Shown: positions 53,894-61,151 of the stretch, one piece after another
Layout: every line of letters begins with the position of its first letter
How positions within the stretch are numbered: position 1 is the first letter of the stretch
NCBI RefSeq assembly: GCF_000372845.1
Contig: NZ_KB889964.1
Span: 301,447-365,446 of the forward strand
Length of the DNA stretch: 64,000 nt
Direction of reading: 5' to 3'
Source of the DNA: Methylocystis rosea SV97
Lineage (GTDB): Bacteria; Pseudomonadota; Alphaproteobacteria; Rhizobiales; Beijerinckiaceae
Notes under the pieces: generated by a model
What the model was told of the DNA's origin: nothing
Database searches by the model: none
The model's input: the letters and a program-made list of their open reading frames with translations, nothing else
Position numbers and translations under genes: made by a program

Positions 53894-54355
53894 ATGAATG
53901 CGCCCGATTTGAACCAATCCAAGGACGAAACCATCGGCGGCAACGAGGGTTTGGCGCGTCAGCCTGCCCGTGAGAGCTACGATGTCGCCGCCGCGCTAAA
54001 TCTTGTGTCGGAAACAGCGGCGGCGATCAAAGCATTCGATGAGCAGGCAGCTCAAGCGCTAATGCGCGCTCATGAAGTCGCCGATGCGGTGAAGGAAGAG
54101 CTGGGCCACACGGAGCTCCGCGCCGAACGCGCAGAGACTATGCTGCGCTTGGCCGAGGCTCAAATCGAGCAAATGTCTGCTGCCGTCGAGCAGGCGCATC
54201 ACGAGCTCAAAACACTGCAATCACAACTCGTCTCCAAGACGGCAGAGTTGGCCGCATCGGAACGGCGCGCACACGACGCGGTGACCGCCATTGAGAGAAT
54301 CGCGGATGTGATCCGGGCGCAACTTCCCGCCAAGCTGAGCGCTCCATCAGAGTAA
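53894..54355 (+). CDS. Hypothetical coiled-coil protein
   Basis: 153 residues. The ATG has a GGAGG about six bases upstream. After about 30 polar residues the rest is one long helix with heptads rich in Ala, Glu and Gln (AFDEQAAQALMRAHEVADAVKEELGHTELRAERAETMLRLAEAQIEQM). No domain is recognised. It might be a structural or DNA-associated protein. Neighbours are debris, so the context gives no further clue. Confidence 0.65.
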   Translation: MNAPDLNQSKDETIGGNEGLARQPARESYDVAAALNLVSETAAAIKAFDEQAAQALMRAHEVADAVKEELGHTELRAERAETMLRLAEAQIEQMSAAVEQAHHELKTLQSQLVSKTAELAASERRAHDAVTAIERIADVIRAQLPAKLSAPSE

Positions 54356-54389
54356 GTCGCCGGCGCCTACGTTGGGCCCGGCGGCCGAC

Positions 54390-54720
54390 ATCAAGGAGCG
54401 GTCGAGGCGAAGACCGCACGACAAGCACTGAGCACTTTGCGTGGTGTACTAATGGCACCGGCGTTGGAGCCAATGAGAAACCGATCCATTCCTGTCCGGT
54501 GGGAGCCTACAACGACGACCTCGGCGCCCCACTCCTCGGCCTCCGCCAGAACCTTTTGATAGACGGGACCGAACAGCACAACGGTCGAAATTCGTTCGGT
54601 CGGATAATTGACGCCAGCCGCGAGGGCTGCGATCTCCTTCTCAAGGCTTCGCTTCCTTGGCTCACCTTTAAGGCAGTTAAATGCCGAGCTCTACAGCCGA
54701 AGCAACGGTCCCATATGCAC
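54390..54720 (-). pseudogene. Universal stress protein (UspA-type) remnant
   Basis: A frame on the minus strand reads LEKEIAALAAGVNYPTER, then ISTVVLFGPVYQKVLAEAEEWGAEVVVVGSHRTGMDRFLIGSNAGA, the ATP-binding GxxGxSx9 region of UspA (in GSH-RTG form). A frame change near 54445 gives LVHHAKCSVLVVRSSPRPLL, the usual end. One frameshift separates them and the N-terminal half with the ATP-binding Asp is missing. I call it a pseudogene. Confidence 0.75.
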
Positions 54721-54892
54721 ATCTGATGGTTCCGCGAAGACCCTCTATCTTTCTTTACGCGCCCGTCGTGCTCTCCGCTGTTCGACAGCCCAACCGTGGC
54801 CGACGGCGTTCTTCTTCTTGCTTTCCGCCATCATCATGACTCATCGACCGTGAGAGCATTGAGTTCGGCGATTCGACAATAGGAGCGCGACA

Positions 54893-55123
54893 ATGAACGC
54901 CTATCGGCCGTGCGAACCTCGATATACCATTGTGATCTCAAAAAACGGCAAAGAGCTCGGCACTCTGCGAAATCGCGAAACGATCCAGGCGCGCAGCTCT
55001 TTCGGCGGAGCCGTCGCGCGATACAAGAATTCAGGGGACAACCATCGGATCGAATTTTACGATGGACCTGACTTGATCGAGGCTTGGTCGAGCGAGCAAG
55101 GCTACACAGCGGCTTCCGCCTAA
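54893..55123 (+). CDS. Hypothetical 76-residue protein
   Basis: The ATG has TAGGAGCG upstream. The sequence MNAYRPCEPRYTIVISKNGK and then ELGTLRNRETIQARSSFGGAVARYKNSG, GDNHRIEFYDGPDLIEAWSS looks like one small beta-alpha domain. No membrane segment and no motif that I recognise. It is flanked by non-coding or pseudogene DNA; the residue composition is that of a real protein. Confidence 0.55.
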   Translation: MNAYRPCEPRYTIVISKNGKELGTLRNRETIQARSSFGGAVARYKNSGDNHRIEFYDGPDLIEAWSSEQGYTAASA

Positions 55124-55199
55124 CGCCCGAAGGACTCGCCGCTCTTGCGGATGCGGAGCGGCGAAGTGTAGGGCGCGGGATCTTTTCTCGTGCGCGAAC

Positions 55200-55448
55200 T
55201 CAATAGTAATACGGCGGCGGAGGCGGTGGAGGCGCAGTCAGCGCGCCGGCCGCGGCGCCGCCCGCAGCGCCGATTGCGGCGCCGGCGAGAGTTCCACCGG
55301 CTCTTCCACCAGACGCCAGAGCGCCTATGCCAGCGCCGCCAAGCCCGCCGATAGCAGCACCCCCGAGCGCGCGATCCTGGGGCGTGTAGCAACCGCCAAG
55401 GGAGAGTGTGGTCGCTGCGACAAGCGCAATACAAGCAAACGATTTCAT
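55200..55448 (-). CDS. Small glycine-zipper lipoprotein
   Basis: 82 residues. A GAGAGGAAC precedes the ATG at 55448. The lipobox LSLGGC puts the lipidated Cys at residue 20. The mature part is a glycine zipper (GAAIGGLGGAGIGALASGG and then GTLAGAAIGAAGGAAAGAL), ending in a proline-rich tail with three Tyr. Such YMGG-like small lipoproteins sit in the outer membrane or periplasm. It is on the same strand as the Gly-rich secreted protein upstream. Confidence 0.85.
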   Translation of the reverse strand: MKSFACIALVAATTLSLGGCYTPQDRALGGAAIGGLGGAGIGALASGGRAGGTLAGAAIGAAGGAAAGALTAPPPPPPPYYY

Positions 55449-55611
55449 CAGAGTTCCTCTCCGATCCAGATCAAACGGAGCAGAGTTGATCAATTGGGCT
55501 AAAAGTTGATCGCATGGCGAGGACGCGCGAGTACTTCCGTGCCTAACCAGTTCACCGAACGCTCCGGCCTTCGTCGTTGGCACAAAAGCCGGAGCGACGT
55601 TGCCGAAATCC

Positions 55612-55896
55612 TCAACAGACCCACACCCACTGTCCATACCAACGCCAGCAGCCCCCGTAGCCGCCGCCGTAACCGCCGTAGCCTCCATAGCCGCCCCAAC
55701 CTCGACGGCCCCAACCGCCACCGCCCCATCCCCCGCCGCCTCCCCAGCCTCCACCGTGACCCCAACCGCCGCCGCCCCAACCGCCATGATGACCGCCGCC
55801 TCCCCAGCCGCCGCCATGACCATCCCAGGCCAGAGCGACAGTCGGAAGCGTCAAAGCCGCGGCCAAAGTCGTAACTAGAGACAGTTTGCGCAACAT
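55612..55896 (-). CDS. Glycine/tryptophan-rich exported protein
   Basis: 94 residues from the ATG at 55896, which has GAAGGAGAT upstream. The signal peptide is MLRKLSLVTTLAAALTLPTVALA. The mature part is almost only Gly, Trp, His, Arg and Tyr, in units like GGGWGGGG and GGYGGYGGYGG, with two Cys near the end (CWRWYGQWVWVC). No known domain. Low-complexity exported proteins like this could bind metal or associate with surfaces; that is speculation. The lipoprotein gene follows 164 bases downstream on the same strand. Confidence 0.75.
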   Translation of the reverse strand: MLRKLSLVTTLAAALTLPTVALAWDGHGGGWGGGGHHGGWGGGGWGHGGGWGGGGGWGGGGWGRRGWGGYGGYGGYGGGYGGCWRWYGQWVWVC

Positions 55897-55923
55897 GCTG
55901 ATCTCCTTCTGCCCCTTCCCATT

Positions 55924-56569
55924 AATTCCCATCGAGCCACTGAATGTTGGCTGAATGAGGAGGCGCTTCAGCGGACTGCCCACGAAGTGAAAGGCGACAG
56001 GCGCTCAGATTTGTTCGTCTGTGACGTGCTGGTCTCTTGACCCGCGGCGAGACGATCCATTCCTGCAAGGCGTCGTCTGCTAGCGACGCCATTGCGTGAC
56101 GCGCCTCTGCATAGAACTTCCCGTGGGTGCTCGCGCCTTCCAACGCCAAGCGGCTTGCGCGACTGTCGGCCATGGCGTCATGCGCTCAGAGGTTGCTTTG
56201 ACGGGCTTCCAGCAGGTGAAATTCTCTATGAAAAAGGCAGACAGGTCGGGTCGACAGCGGGACTTTCGAAGCAGTTCGAACGTTTGCCGGCGAGGCGACG
56301 GAAGGAGAGATTGTATCAATGCGGGAGGCATTCAAGGGCCAGGCCGAACCCTTTCGGCGTAACGGAGATGCCGCCCGCGCCGCGTTTTGGGAGGCGCTTT
56401 CCAATAGGATTGCCGACGCGGCTGGCCGATCAGCACGGCAAGCGGGTCAAGCTCGGCTTCCTCGATCTAACCGAGGCTTTTCCCCTTGGAACTGACTGGG
56501 ATATGCAAACGGGCCACTCGGTGAATATAACGATGCGCATTATCCGCTATGGCACGCGCGGAGGGCCTG
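55924..56569. other. Gap with only decayed frames
   Basis: 646 bases. A plus-strand frame with protein-like content (TFAGEATEGEIVSMREAFKG, then EALSNRIADAAGRSAR) lacks a start codon. Minus-strand frames share short plausible pieces in two phases. I recognise no family and treat the stretch as gene debris. Confidence 0.5.
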
Positions 56570-56788
56570 ATGACGGTAGTTGTAAAAGACAGCAATGGCG
56601 CAGTGCTCAAGGACGGCGATTCCGTGACCTTGATAAAGGACCTGAAGGTTAAGGGCTCATCCGCCGTCTTAAAACGCGGGACCTTGATCAAAAATATCCG
56701 ACTCACGGATGATCCGGCCGAAATCGATTGCCGCGCTGAGAAAGTAAAAGGGCTCGTGCTGCGTACGGAATTCGTCAGGAAAGCCTAG
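56570..56788 (+). CDS. PhnA/YjdM-type domain protein without zinc ribbon
   Basis: 72 residues. ATG at 56570 with GGAGGG a few bases upstream; seven extra codons are possible. VKDSNGAVLKDGDSVTLIKDLKVKGSSAVLKRGTLIKNIRL is the PhnA C-terminal SH3-like domain. Full YjdM/PhnA proteins of about 110 residues have an N-terminal zinc ribbon, missing here. The role of the family in phosphonate use is doubtful, so no function is assigned. No phn genes are near. Confidence 0.85.
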   Translation: MTVVVKDSNGAVLKDGDSVTLIKDLKVKGSSAVLKRGTLIKNIRLTDDPAEIDCRAEKVKGLVLRTEFVRKA

Positions 56789-56919
56789 GTCAGGACCTAT
56801 TAAATTTGATTGAGGCGTGATTCACAAGGTCGTCCTATTCGGAGGCCTTTGCGATGAGCGATAGCCCTCAACCGTGCTCGTATGAACGTCGCCGCAAACG
56901 TAGTCGTCGGCGCTGTGGC

Positions 56920-57261
56920 TTACCGTGGCGTGTTCGGCGAACCGCTTGGCAGCTTCCGGATTATATCCCGATGCAATGGCCGCGCTTGGCCACCTGTTTC
57001 GCGTAGACGATCAGCTTCGCCTCCAGCGTGCTGCTTTAGGAGCGCACTCGAAGCGAGCATGCTGGGTTGCTCGGTCAGCTGGGCCATTCCGACAGAGTGA
57101 CCATTGCGGTCACTCAAAGGCAGTTTGTCGCCAGGCGCTAAACCTTGGTCCAACAAATCCGCGGCGACGGCAATTAGAATGTTGGCGAGTTCCTGACTCC
57201 GCGAGACTGAATCTCCGCCAAGCGCCGCAGTGCTACAGTCGATTGTGATCTGGAAAAGCAT
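56920..57261 (-). CDS. Hypothetical protein
   Basis: 113 residues. A clear TTAGGAGG lies seven bases before the ATG. The first part (MLFQITIDCSTAALGGDS then SQELANILIAVAADLLDQGLAPGDKLPLSDRNGHSVGMAQLT) resembles small alphaproteobacterial proteins ending near LxDxNGxxVGxAxxT. The remaining 45 residues are Arg/Pro/Ser-rich and may be a shifted or non-functional extension. Neighbours are decayed. Confidence 0.45.
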   Translation of the reverse strand: MLFQITIDCSTAALGGDSVSRSQELANILIAVAADLLDQGLAPGDKLPLSDRNGHSVGMAQLTEQPSMLASSALLKQHAGGEADRLRETGGQARPLHRDIIRKLPSGSPNTPR

Positions 57262-57346
57262 GAGGCAAGCCTCCTAATAATTAAGACAACGCAATGCGCG
57301 AGGCAACAAGCGCGAGGCACTTCAAATTACCTCTCTTCGAAACGCC

Positions 57347-57717
57347 TTACAATCGATCGTCCCACCATATCACCCGGCCGCGCACTTTGAACTCCCGCTT
57401 GTGCAGGATTTCGGGGCGATTCGAGGGGTTTTCGCTTAACGCGATCGTCGCGCCCTTCCGGTCGACATGCAGTCGCTTCAATCTTACCTCATCGCCTTCG
57501 GCGCCACACGTCCGAGTCCTCGCCCGTCTTTCAGGAAGACCGGACCGCGTTCGGCCTTCCCGTTTGCCGGCGATGACGGCGCTTCCTTCGCCTCGCGCAT
57601 AATTACCTGGACGGTTCTGTAAGGAGCAACGACAACGAGTCGAGCGTCTTGACATTTGGCATACATCGCGACGGCCTCGGCGCGCTGCTCAGAAGATAGC
57701 TTTTTAACGGCGCTCAA
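57347..57717 (-). pseudogene. Degraded ORFs including an S24-peptidase-like end
   Basis: Two minus-strand frames overlap. The first starts with TTG at 57717 (SAVKKLSSEQRAEAVAMYAK) and stops at 57484. The second ends at 57347 with EGDEVRLKRLHVDRKGATIALSENPSNRPEILHKREFKVRGRVIWW, which resembles the C-terminal sheet of LexA/phage-repressor S24 domains. The two meet near 57490 and might be pieces of one frameshifted gene or of two genes. No catalytic Ser-Lys dyad is present. Assignment is tentative. Confidence 0.35.
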
Positions 57718-57819
57718 TCACGCGCGCCCAGCTTCGCTCGCCACTATTTCCGCGGTGCGCTTCACAAGCCGCTCGGCCAGCGTGGAGGCGAGGGCGTTGA
57801 GATCTTTGACCGCGGCGCG

Positions 57820-58010
57820 TTATTGAGCGTTCGGAGTCGCCGTAGCGTCCTTGATGCATTTCTTCGTGAAGCTGGTCTTCGCAGCGCCATGCAATTTTTT
57901 CTTGATTCACACGAGGCAGCGGCGGCATCCCTATCGCACTTTTCATGAAACTATTCAGCGCCGCGCCGTGCAGTTTCTTTTCCGCCCCGGCGGCGCAGTC
58001 CGGAGCAAAA
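57820..58010 (-). pseudogene. PsiF-like repeat protein with frameshift
   Basis: Two related units occur in neighbouring frames. The distal one is AGAEKKLHGAALNSFMKS (about 57936-57990), the proximal one KKKLHGAAKTSFTKKCIKDA followed by TATPNAQ and a stop at 57820-57822. The K-L-x-G-A-A-x-x-S-F-x-K-K-C pattern is that of PsiF repeats (small periplasmic proteins of phosphate starvation). The frameshift between the units is near 57915. I infer an inactivated gene; no start or signal peptide is seen. Confidence 0.45.
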
Positions 58011-58149
58011 GGCGAAGACCTTGCTCGATGCCCCCTGTCAAGTGAAGTATATCGATTGCGCCAACGCTGGCATGAACTTTTCCTCCGATTTTCAGGCCTG
58101 CAGCGCGCGGAGACGAATTAGTCCAGATGTCTAGGCATCCCCCTGAAAT

Positions 58150-58377
58150 TTACGCGCCGAAGCAACATTCGGTGGCGTTACCACGCTCTCTCGCTTCTTG
58201 AATTGGTGGGCACGGCAGATCGCCGTAAGAGCAGAAGACGCAGCAGTCGCCCGCGTCCGGCTTGAGCAGCACGCCGCAGCCCTTGCATTCGTAAAAGAAT
58301 TGGCAGGCATCCGTTGGCATCGTCTCCGTCGACTGATGGCCGCACGACGGGCAGGTGATTGTTGCGACGAGTTGCAT
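58150..58377 (-). CDS. GDCCxxC-motif protein of mercury-type operons
   Basis: 75 residues. Two Cys pairs near the start (CPSCGHQS, CKGCGVLL) look like a zinc ribbon, and the family signature GDCCVFCSYGDLPCPPIQ lies at about residues 42-59. Proteins with this signature are found in mer operons and have been annotated only by motif. The gene follows the MerT-like gene by one base on the same strand, so both respond to the same promoter. Confidence 0.9.
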   Translation of the reverse strand: MQLVATITCPSCGHQSTETMPTDACQFFYECKGCGVLLKPDAGDCCVFCSYGDLPCPPIQEARERGNATECCFGA

Positions 58378-58378
58378 T

Positions 58379-58810
58379 TCAACGCCCCCGAGCGAACTTG
58401 ATGAGCATAGGGTCGATATAGCCCCAGCTTGCTGCCCCCAGTACGACGGCCGAGGCGCATAGGAGCAGCGTCAGTGTTGCGCGTGAGCGTTCGGACGACG
58501 TGCAGCTCGAACCCGCAACGCAAGCATCAGGATGCTTCCACCACCATGCGCCCCATCCCCCAACAATGGCCAAGGCGCTGATGGATAGGAGCGGGACGCG
58601 CCATTCGGCTAGCAATTCAAGGCCGCTGAAAACGCCCGCCCCCGCACCAACCGCGGCGAGCCCGAGCGGGATGACGCAGCAGGAAGAGGCGATGACCGCC
58701 CCGAGACCAGCTGCCAACCCCAATGCCGCAAGCCACTTGGGCGCGGCCGGCGAAGCGGCTGGAGATGAAGCGTTTGGCGTTGTTTCGTCTGTGGCGTTGT
58801 CGATGGTCAT
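58379..58810 (-). CDS. merT: MerT-like mercuric ion transport protein
   Basis: About 143 residues from the ATG at 58810 (GAAGGG upstream). Three or four membrane helices. The first helix has the vicinal pair SSCCVIPLGLAAVG, the classical Hg(II)-accepting CC of MerT. A second Cys pair occurs in the loop HPDACVAGSSCTSS, in the place of the cytosolic Cys pair of MerT. The N-terminal 25 residues are Ala/Ser/Pro-rich. No periplasmic MerP gene follows; the GDCCxxC protein does. Confidence 0.9.
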   Translation of the reverse strand: MTIDNATDETTPNASSPAASPAAPKWLAALGLAAGLGAVIASSCCVIPLGLAAVGAGAGVFSGLELLAEWRVPLLSISALAIVGGWGAWWWKHPDACVAGSSCTSSERSRATLTLLLCASAVVLGAASWGYIDPMLIKFARGR

Positions 58811-58840
58811 GGTTCGCCCTTCCTCGACGGTTGGGCTATC

Positions 58841-58866
58841 CTGCACCCCGTAGCGGCTACGGGTGC
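58841..58866 (-). promoter_or_regulatory. MerR-type divergent promoter/operator
   Basis: Read on the minus strand: TTGCAC, then 19 bases CCGTAGCCGCTACGGGGTG, then CAGGAT. The spacer holds a dyad (CCGTAGC / GCTACGG). MerR-family regulators act at promoters with long 19-20 base spacers between -35 and -10 exactly like this. It lies between merT and merR, 18 bases before the merR start. Confidence 0.8.
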
Positions 58867-58883
58867 AAGAGAAATAATCGCGC

Positions 58884-59297
58884 ATGTCCAGGCGGCCATT
58901 GACAATTGGAAGGCTTGCGTCGGCGGCGGGCGTTAATCTTGAGACCGTGCGATATTATGAGCGCATCAAGCTCATGCCGCCGCCGGCGCGGACGGCGAGC
59001 GGGCATCGCGCGTATGAAGAAGGCCATATCCGAAGGCTGGCCTTTATTCGCCGCGCTCGCGAACTCGGGTTCAGCATCGAGCAAATCCGCACCCTGTTGG
59101 CTCTTGCCGAACCGACCCGCGCTTCCTGCGCGGAGGTGCAAGAGGTTGCGCAGACGCATCTCGACGAAGTGCGGGCGAAGCTCGCCGATCTCGCCAAACT
59201 TGAGCGCATTCTTGCCGAGACGGTCGCCCGCTGTTCTGGCGACCCTGCCCCCTCGTGTCCGGTGCTCGATATATTGACGACGCAGAAACGCGCATAA
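58884..59297 (+). CDS. merR: MerR-family mercury-responsive regulator
   Basis: 137 residues. The MerR helix-turn-helix is LTIGRLASAAGVNLETVRYYERIKLMPPP, wing RTASGHRAY. The three metal-binding Cys of MerR proteins appear at 82 (ASCAEV), 117 and 125 (ARCSGDPAPSCPVLDIL). Dimer helix ETVRYYE...ERILAETVA. This matches the Hg(II)-sensing group of MerR. It is divergent from merT and would activate the long-spacer promoter. Confidence 0.93.
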   Translation: MSRRPLTIGRLASAAGVNLETVRYYERIKLMPPPARTASGHRAYEEGHIRRLAFIRRARELGFSIEQIRTLLALAEPTRASCAEVQEVAQTHLDEVRAKLADLAKLERILAETVARCSGDPAPSCPVLDILTTQKRA

Positions 59298-59340
59298 TTC
59301 CGATTTATACGACGGAGCAGCTAAGCCTCGAGGGACAGCG

Positions 59341-59976
59341 ATGACACCGACTGACCGGCAAGCGCACTGGGAAAACATTTACACGACCAAGGGCGAGGCC
59401 GAAGTTAGCTGGTTTGAGGAACCCCCCACTGAATCCCTCCGATTGCTCCAGCTTGTCGGCGCGCAGCAGTCATCGGCCATCATAGATGTTGGCGGCGGCG
59501 CATCCCGCCTAGTCGACAATCTTCTGGCGCAGGGCTTCGAGAACATCACCGTCCTGGACTTATCGGCCGCCGCGCTCAACTCAGCGCGTGCTCGGCTTGG
59601 CGACAAAGGTGAGGCGGTGAAGTGGATCATAGCCGATGCGACGGAATGGCAGCCGACAGATACATATGACGTCTGGCATGATCGGGCCGCCTTCCACTTC
59701 CTGACCAACGAGAAGGTACAGCAGGCCTACATCCAACGGCTCAAGCAGGCGCTCAAGCGCGGCGGTCACTTGATTATCGGGACGTTTGCGCTCGACGGCC
59801 CTGAGAAGTGCAGCGGCCTTCCGGTTGCGCGGCACAGCGCTGAAAGCCTTAGCGCGCTCTTAGCGCCTGACTTTGATCTGATTGATAGCCGCCGCCATGA
59901 GCACATAACTCCATGGCAGGCAGTGCAGAAATTTCAATTTAGTACTTTCCGTTACAATTTACGAAACACGATTTAG
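59341..59976 (+). CDS. Class I SAM-dependent methyltransferase
   Basis: 211 residues. HWENIYTTKGEAEVSWFEEPPTESLRLL is a strongly conserved start of this group. The SAM motif is IIDVGGGASRLVDNLLAQG, then ITVLDLSAAALNSARARLG and DVWHDRAAFHFLTNEK. The family is often found in metal-resistance loci, and relatives are annotated as thiopurine or tellurite-type methyltransferases, but the substrate here is unproven. It follows merR by 43 bases and may share its transcript. Confidence 0.88.
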   Translation: MTPTDRQAHWENIYTTKGEAEVSWFEEPPTESLRLLQLVGAQQSSAIIDVGGGASRLVDNLLAQGFENITVLDLSAAALNSARARLGDKGEAVKWIIADATEWQPTDTYDVWHDRAAFHFLTNEKVQQAYIQRLKQALKRGGHLIIGTFALDGPEKCSGLPVARHSAESLSALLAPDFDLIDSRRHEHITPWQAVQKFQFSTFRYNLRNTI

Positions 59977-60195
59977 GGCAACATTCGTGGCCGCCCTCGC
60001 CGCCCTGCTCAGACAAGCGGCGAAGGTAAAAAGCTGGTGGGGGAAGGCTTACGCCGCGCCGTCACCCGCGAGGAACTCGGTATTGGTGATCCGGCCGCGC
60101 GGCGCGGCAATTACTCTACGGCCGGGTAACCTTGGCCGCGATCATATAATGAGTTGGGGCTTGCCATGGTAGTTTGCGGCTGACAGAGTAGCGAA

Positions 60196-60516
60196 ATGCT
60201 CCGCTGCCTTCGCCTTTTGATCTCTGCGGTTGTTCTCACTACAGCTTTAGCTGGGGGCGGAGCTTTTGCCGCGAAGATGAACCATGCCTGCATTGAAATG
60301 GGCATGGACGATTGTCCCGGCCACAGCGGCGATGACGGCGCAGCACTCCCCATGTGCGCTGAGATCCTGTGCGGACCAAGTCAAGCAGCGCTTCCGCAGT
60401 TTCAACCATTCGTTGATGCCGTGCTTTGGGTGTGTGCGCCGTCGCTAATTCCCTCCGACGACATTGAGCGCGGCGGATTACGAAGCCCGCCAGCTCTCCG
60501 ACCTCCAATCGTCTAA
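60196..60516 (+). CDS. Hypothetical exported small protein
   Basis: 106 residues. Signal peptide CLRLLISAVVLTTALAGGGAFA. The mature part has five Cys and a few His/Met (MNHACIEMGMDDCPGHSGDDG and then MCAEILCGPSQ), which suggests metal binding but matches no named family for me. The C-terminus after about residue 80 is Pro-rich. It is the first gene of the plus-strand group leading to the CusCBA-type operon. A 230-base gap follows with no convincing gene. Confidence 0.6.
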   Translation: MLRCLRLLISAVVLTTALAGGGAFAAKMNHACIEMGMDDCPGHSGDDGAALPMCAEILCGPSQAALPQFQPFVDAVLWVCAPSLIPSDDIERGGLRSPPALRPPIV

Positions 60517-60746
60517 AGCCGAAAGAACAATCTCGCTCACGGTAGCGCCGGGAGCAGATTTGCGCGACTTCAAGCGGTCGCCGGCTAGCCCGACGGGAGA
60601 TCGCTTCCAGGCTCCCCTTCCCGCAAGAACCAGCGCCGTTGTCGCATCGATCGCGCAAGCCGCGATGATGTCCCTTATCGGGATTGAGCGCAGCTCTGCG
60701 ATCCGCTCGACGACCATGCGCATGAATGGAATACGGAGACAATCTG

Positions 60747-61151
60747 ATGATGCTCGTGACCTCGTGCAAGGCGCGCTTATTCGCGCTGGTCGCGCTTGCC
60801 ATCTTGAGCTCAGCGCCGCGCGCTCGCGCCAACATCAACGACTATGAGTTCCGACTCGTGGAAGCGCAATTCAAGACGGGGCAAGCGATCGTATCGGTGA
60901 GTCTCGTCCATAAGCCCGACGACAAGCCGGCGCCAAACGCGGTGATCTTCGCGATGCGTCTCGACATGGCTCCAGATGGCATGGAGTCGATGACCAGCAT
61001 GATCGAAGCGGCGCCAAGCCCCGATCCCGGAGTTTATCGCTTCAAGGTCGATCTGACTGATGCGGGAACGTGGCGGATATCGCTCGCTGCAAAGGTGCAG
61101 GGCGAGAGCGGCACGCTCCAGAGCCGACTAATTCTAAAGGTGGCGCCATGA
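60747..61151 (+). CDS. FixH-family exported protein
   Basis: About 134 residues from the ATG at 60747, with CGGAGA upstream. Signal peptide ARLFALVALAILSSAPRARA. FixH/CtaG-like beta domain: NDYEFRLVEAQFKTGQAIVSVSLVHKPDDKPAPNAVIFAMRLDMAPDGMESMTS. GVYRFKVDLTDAGTWRISLAAKVQGESG follows. In metal-efflux operons such proteins are periplasmic accessory subunits with unclear task. The stop overlaps the start of the TolC-type gene by 4 bases. Confidence 0.85.
   Translation: MMLVTSCKARLFALVALAILSSAPRARANINDYEFRLVEAQFKTGQAIVSVSLVHKPDDKPAPNAVIFAMRLDMAPDGMESMTSMIEAAPSPDPGVYRFKVDLTDAGTWRISLAAKVQGESGTLQSRLILKVAP

Noticed and set aside
59977..60195. Possible short gene between the methyltransferase and the exported protein
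   Set aside because: A 61-codon frame exists but has no recognisable sequence or ribosome site.
60464..60847. 127-codon plus frame overlapping the gap before the FixH-like gene
   Set aside because: It conflicts with the FixH start region and has no family match.
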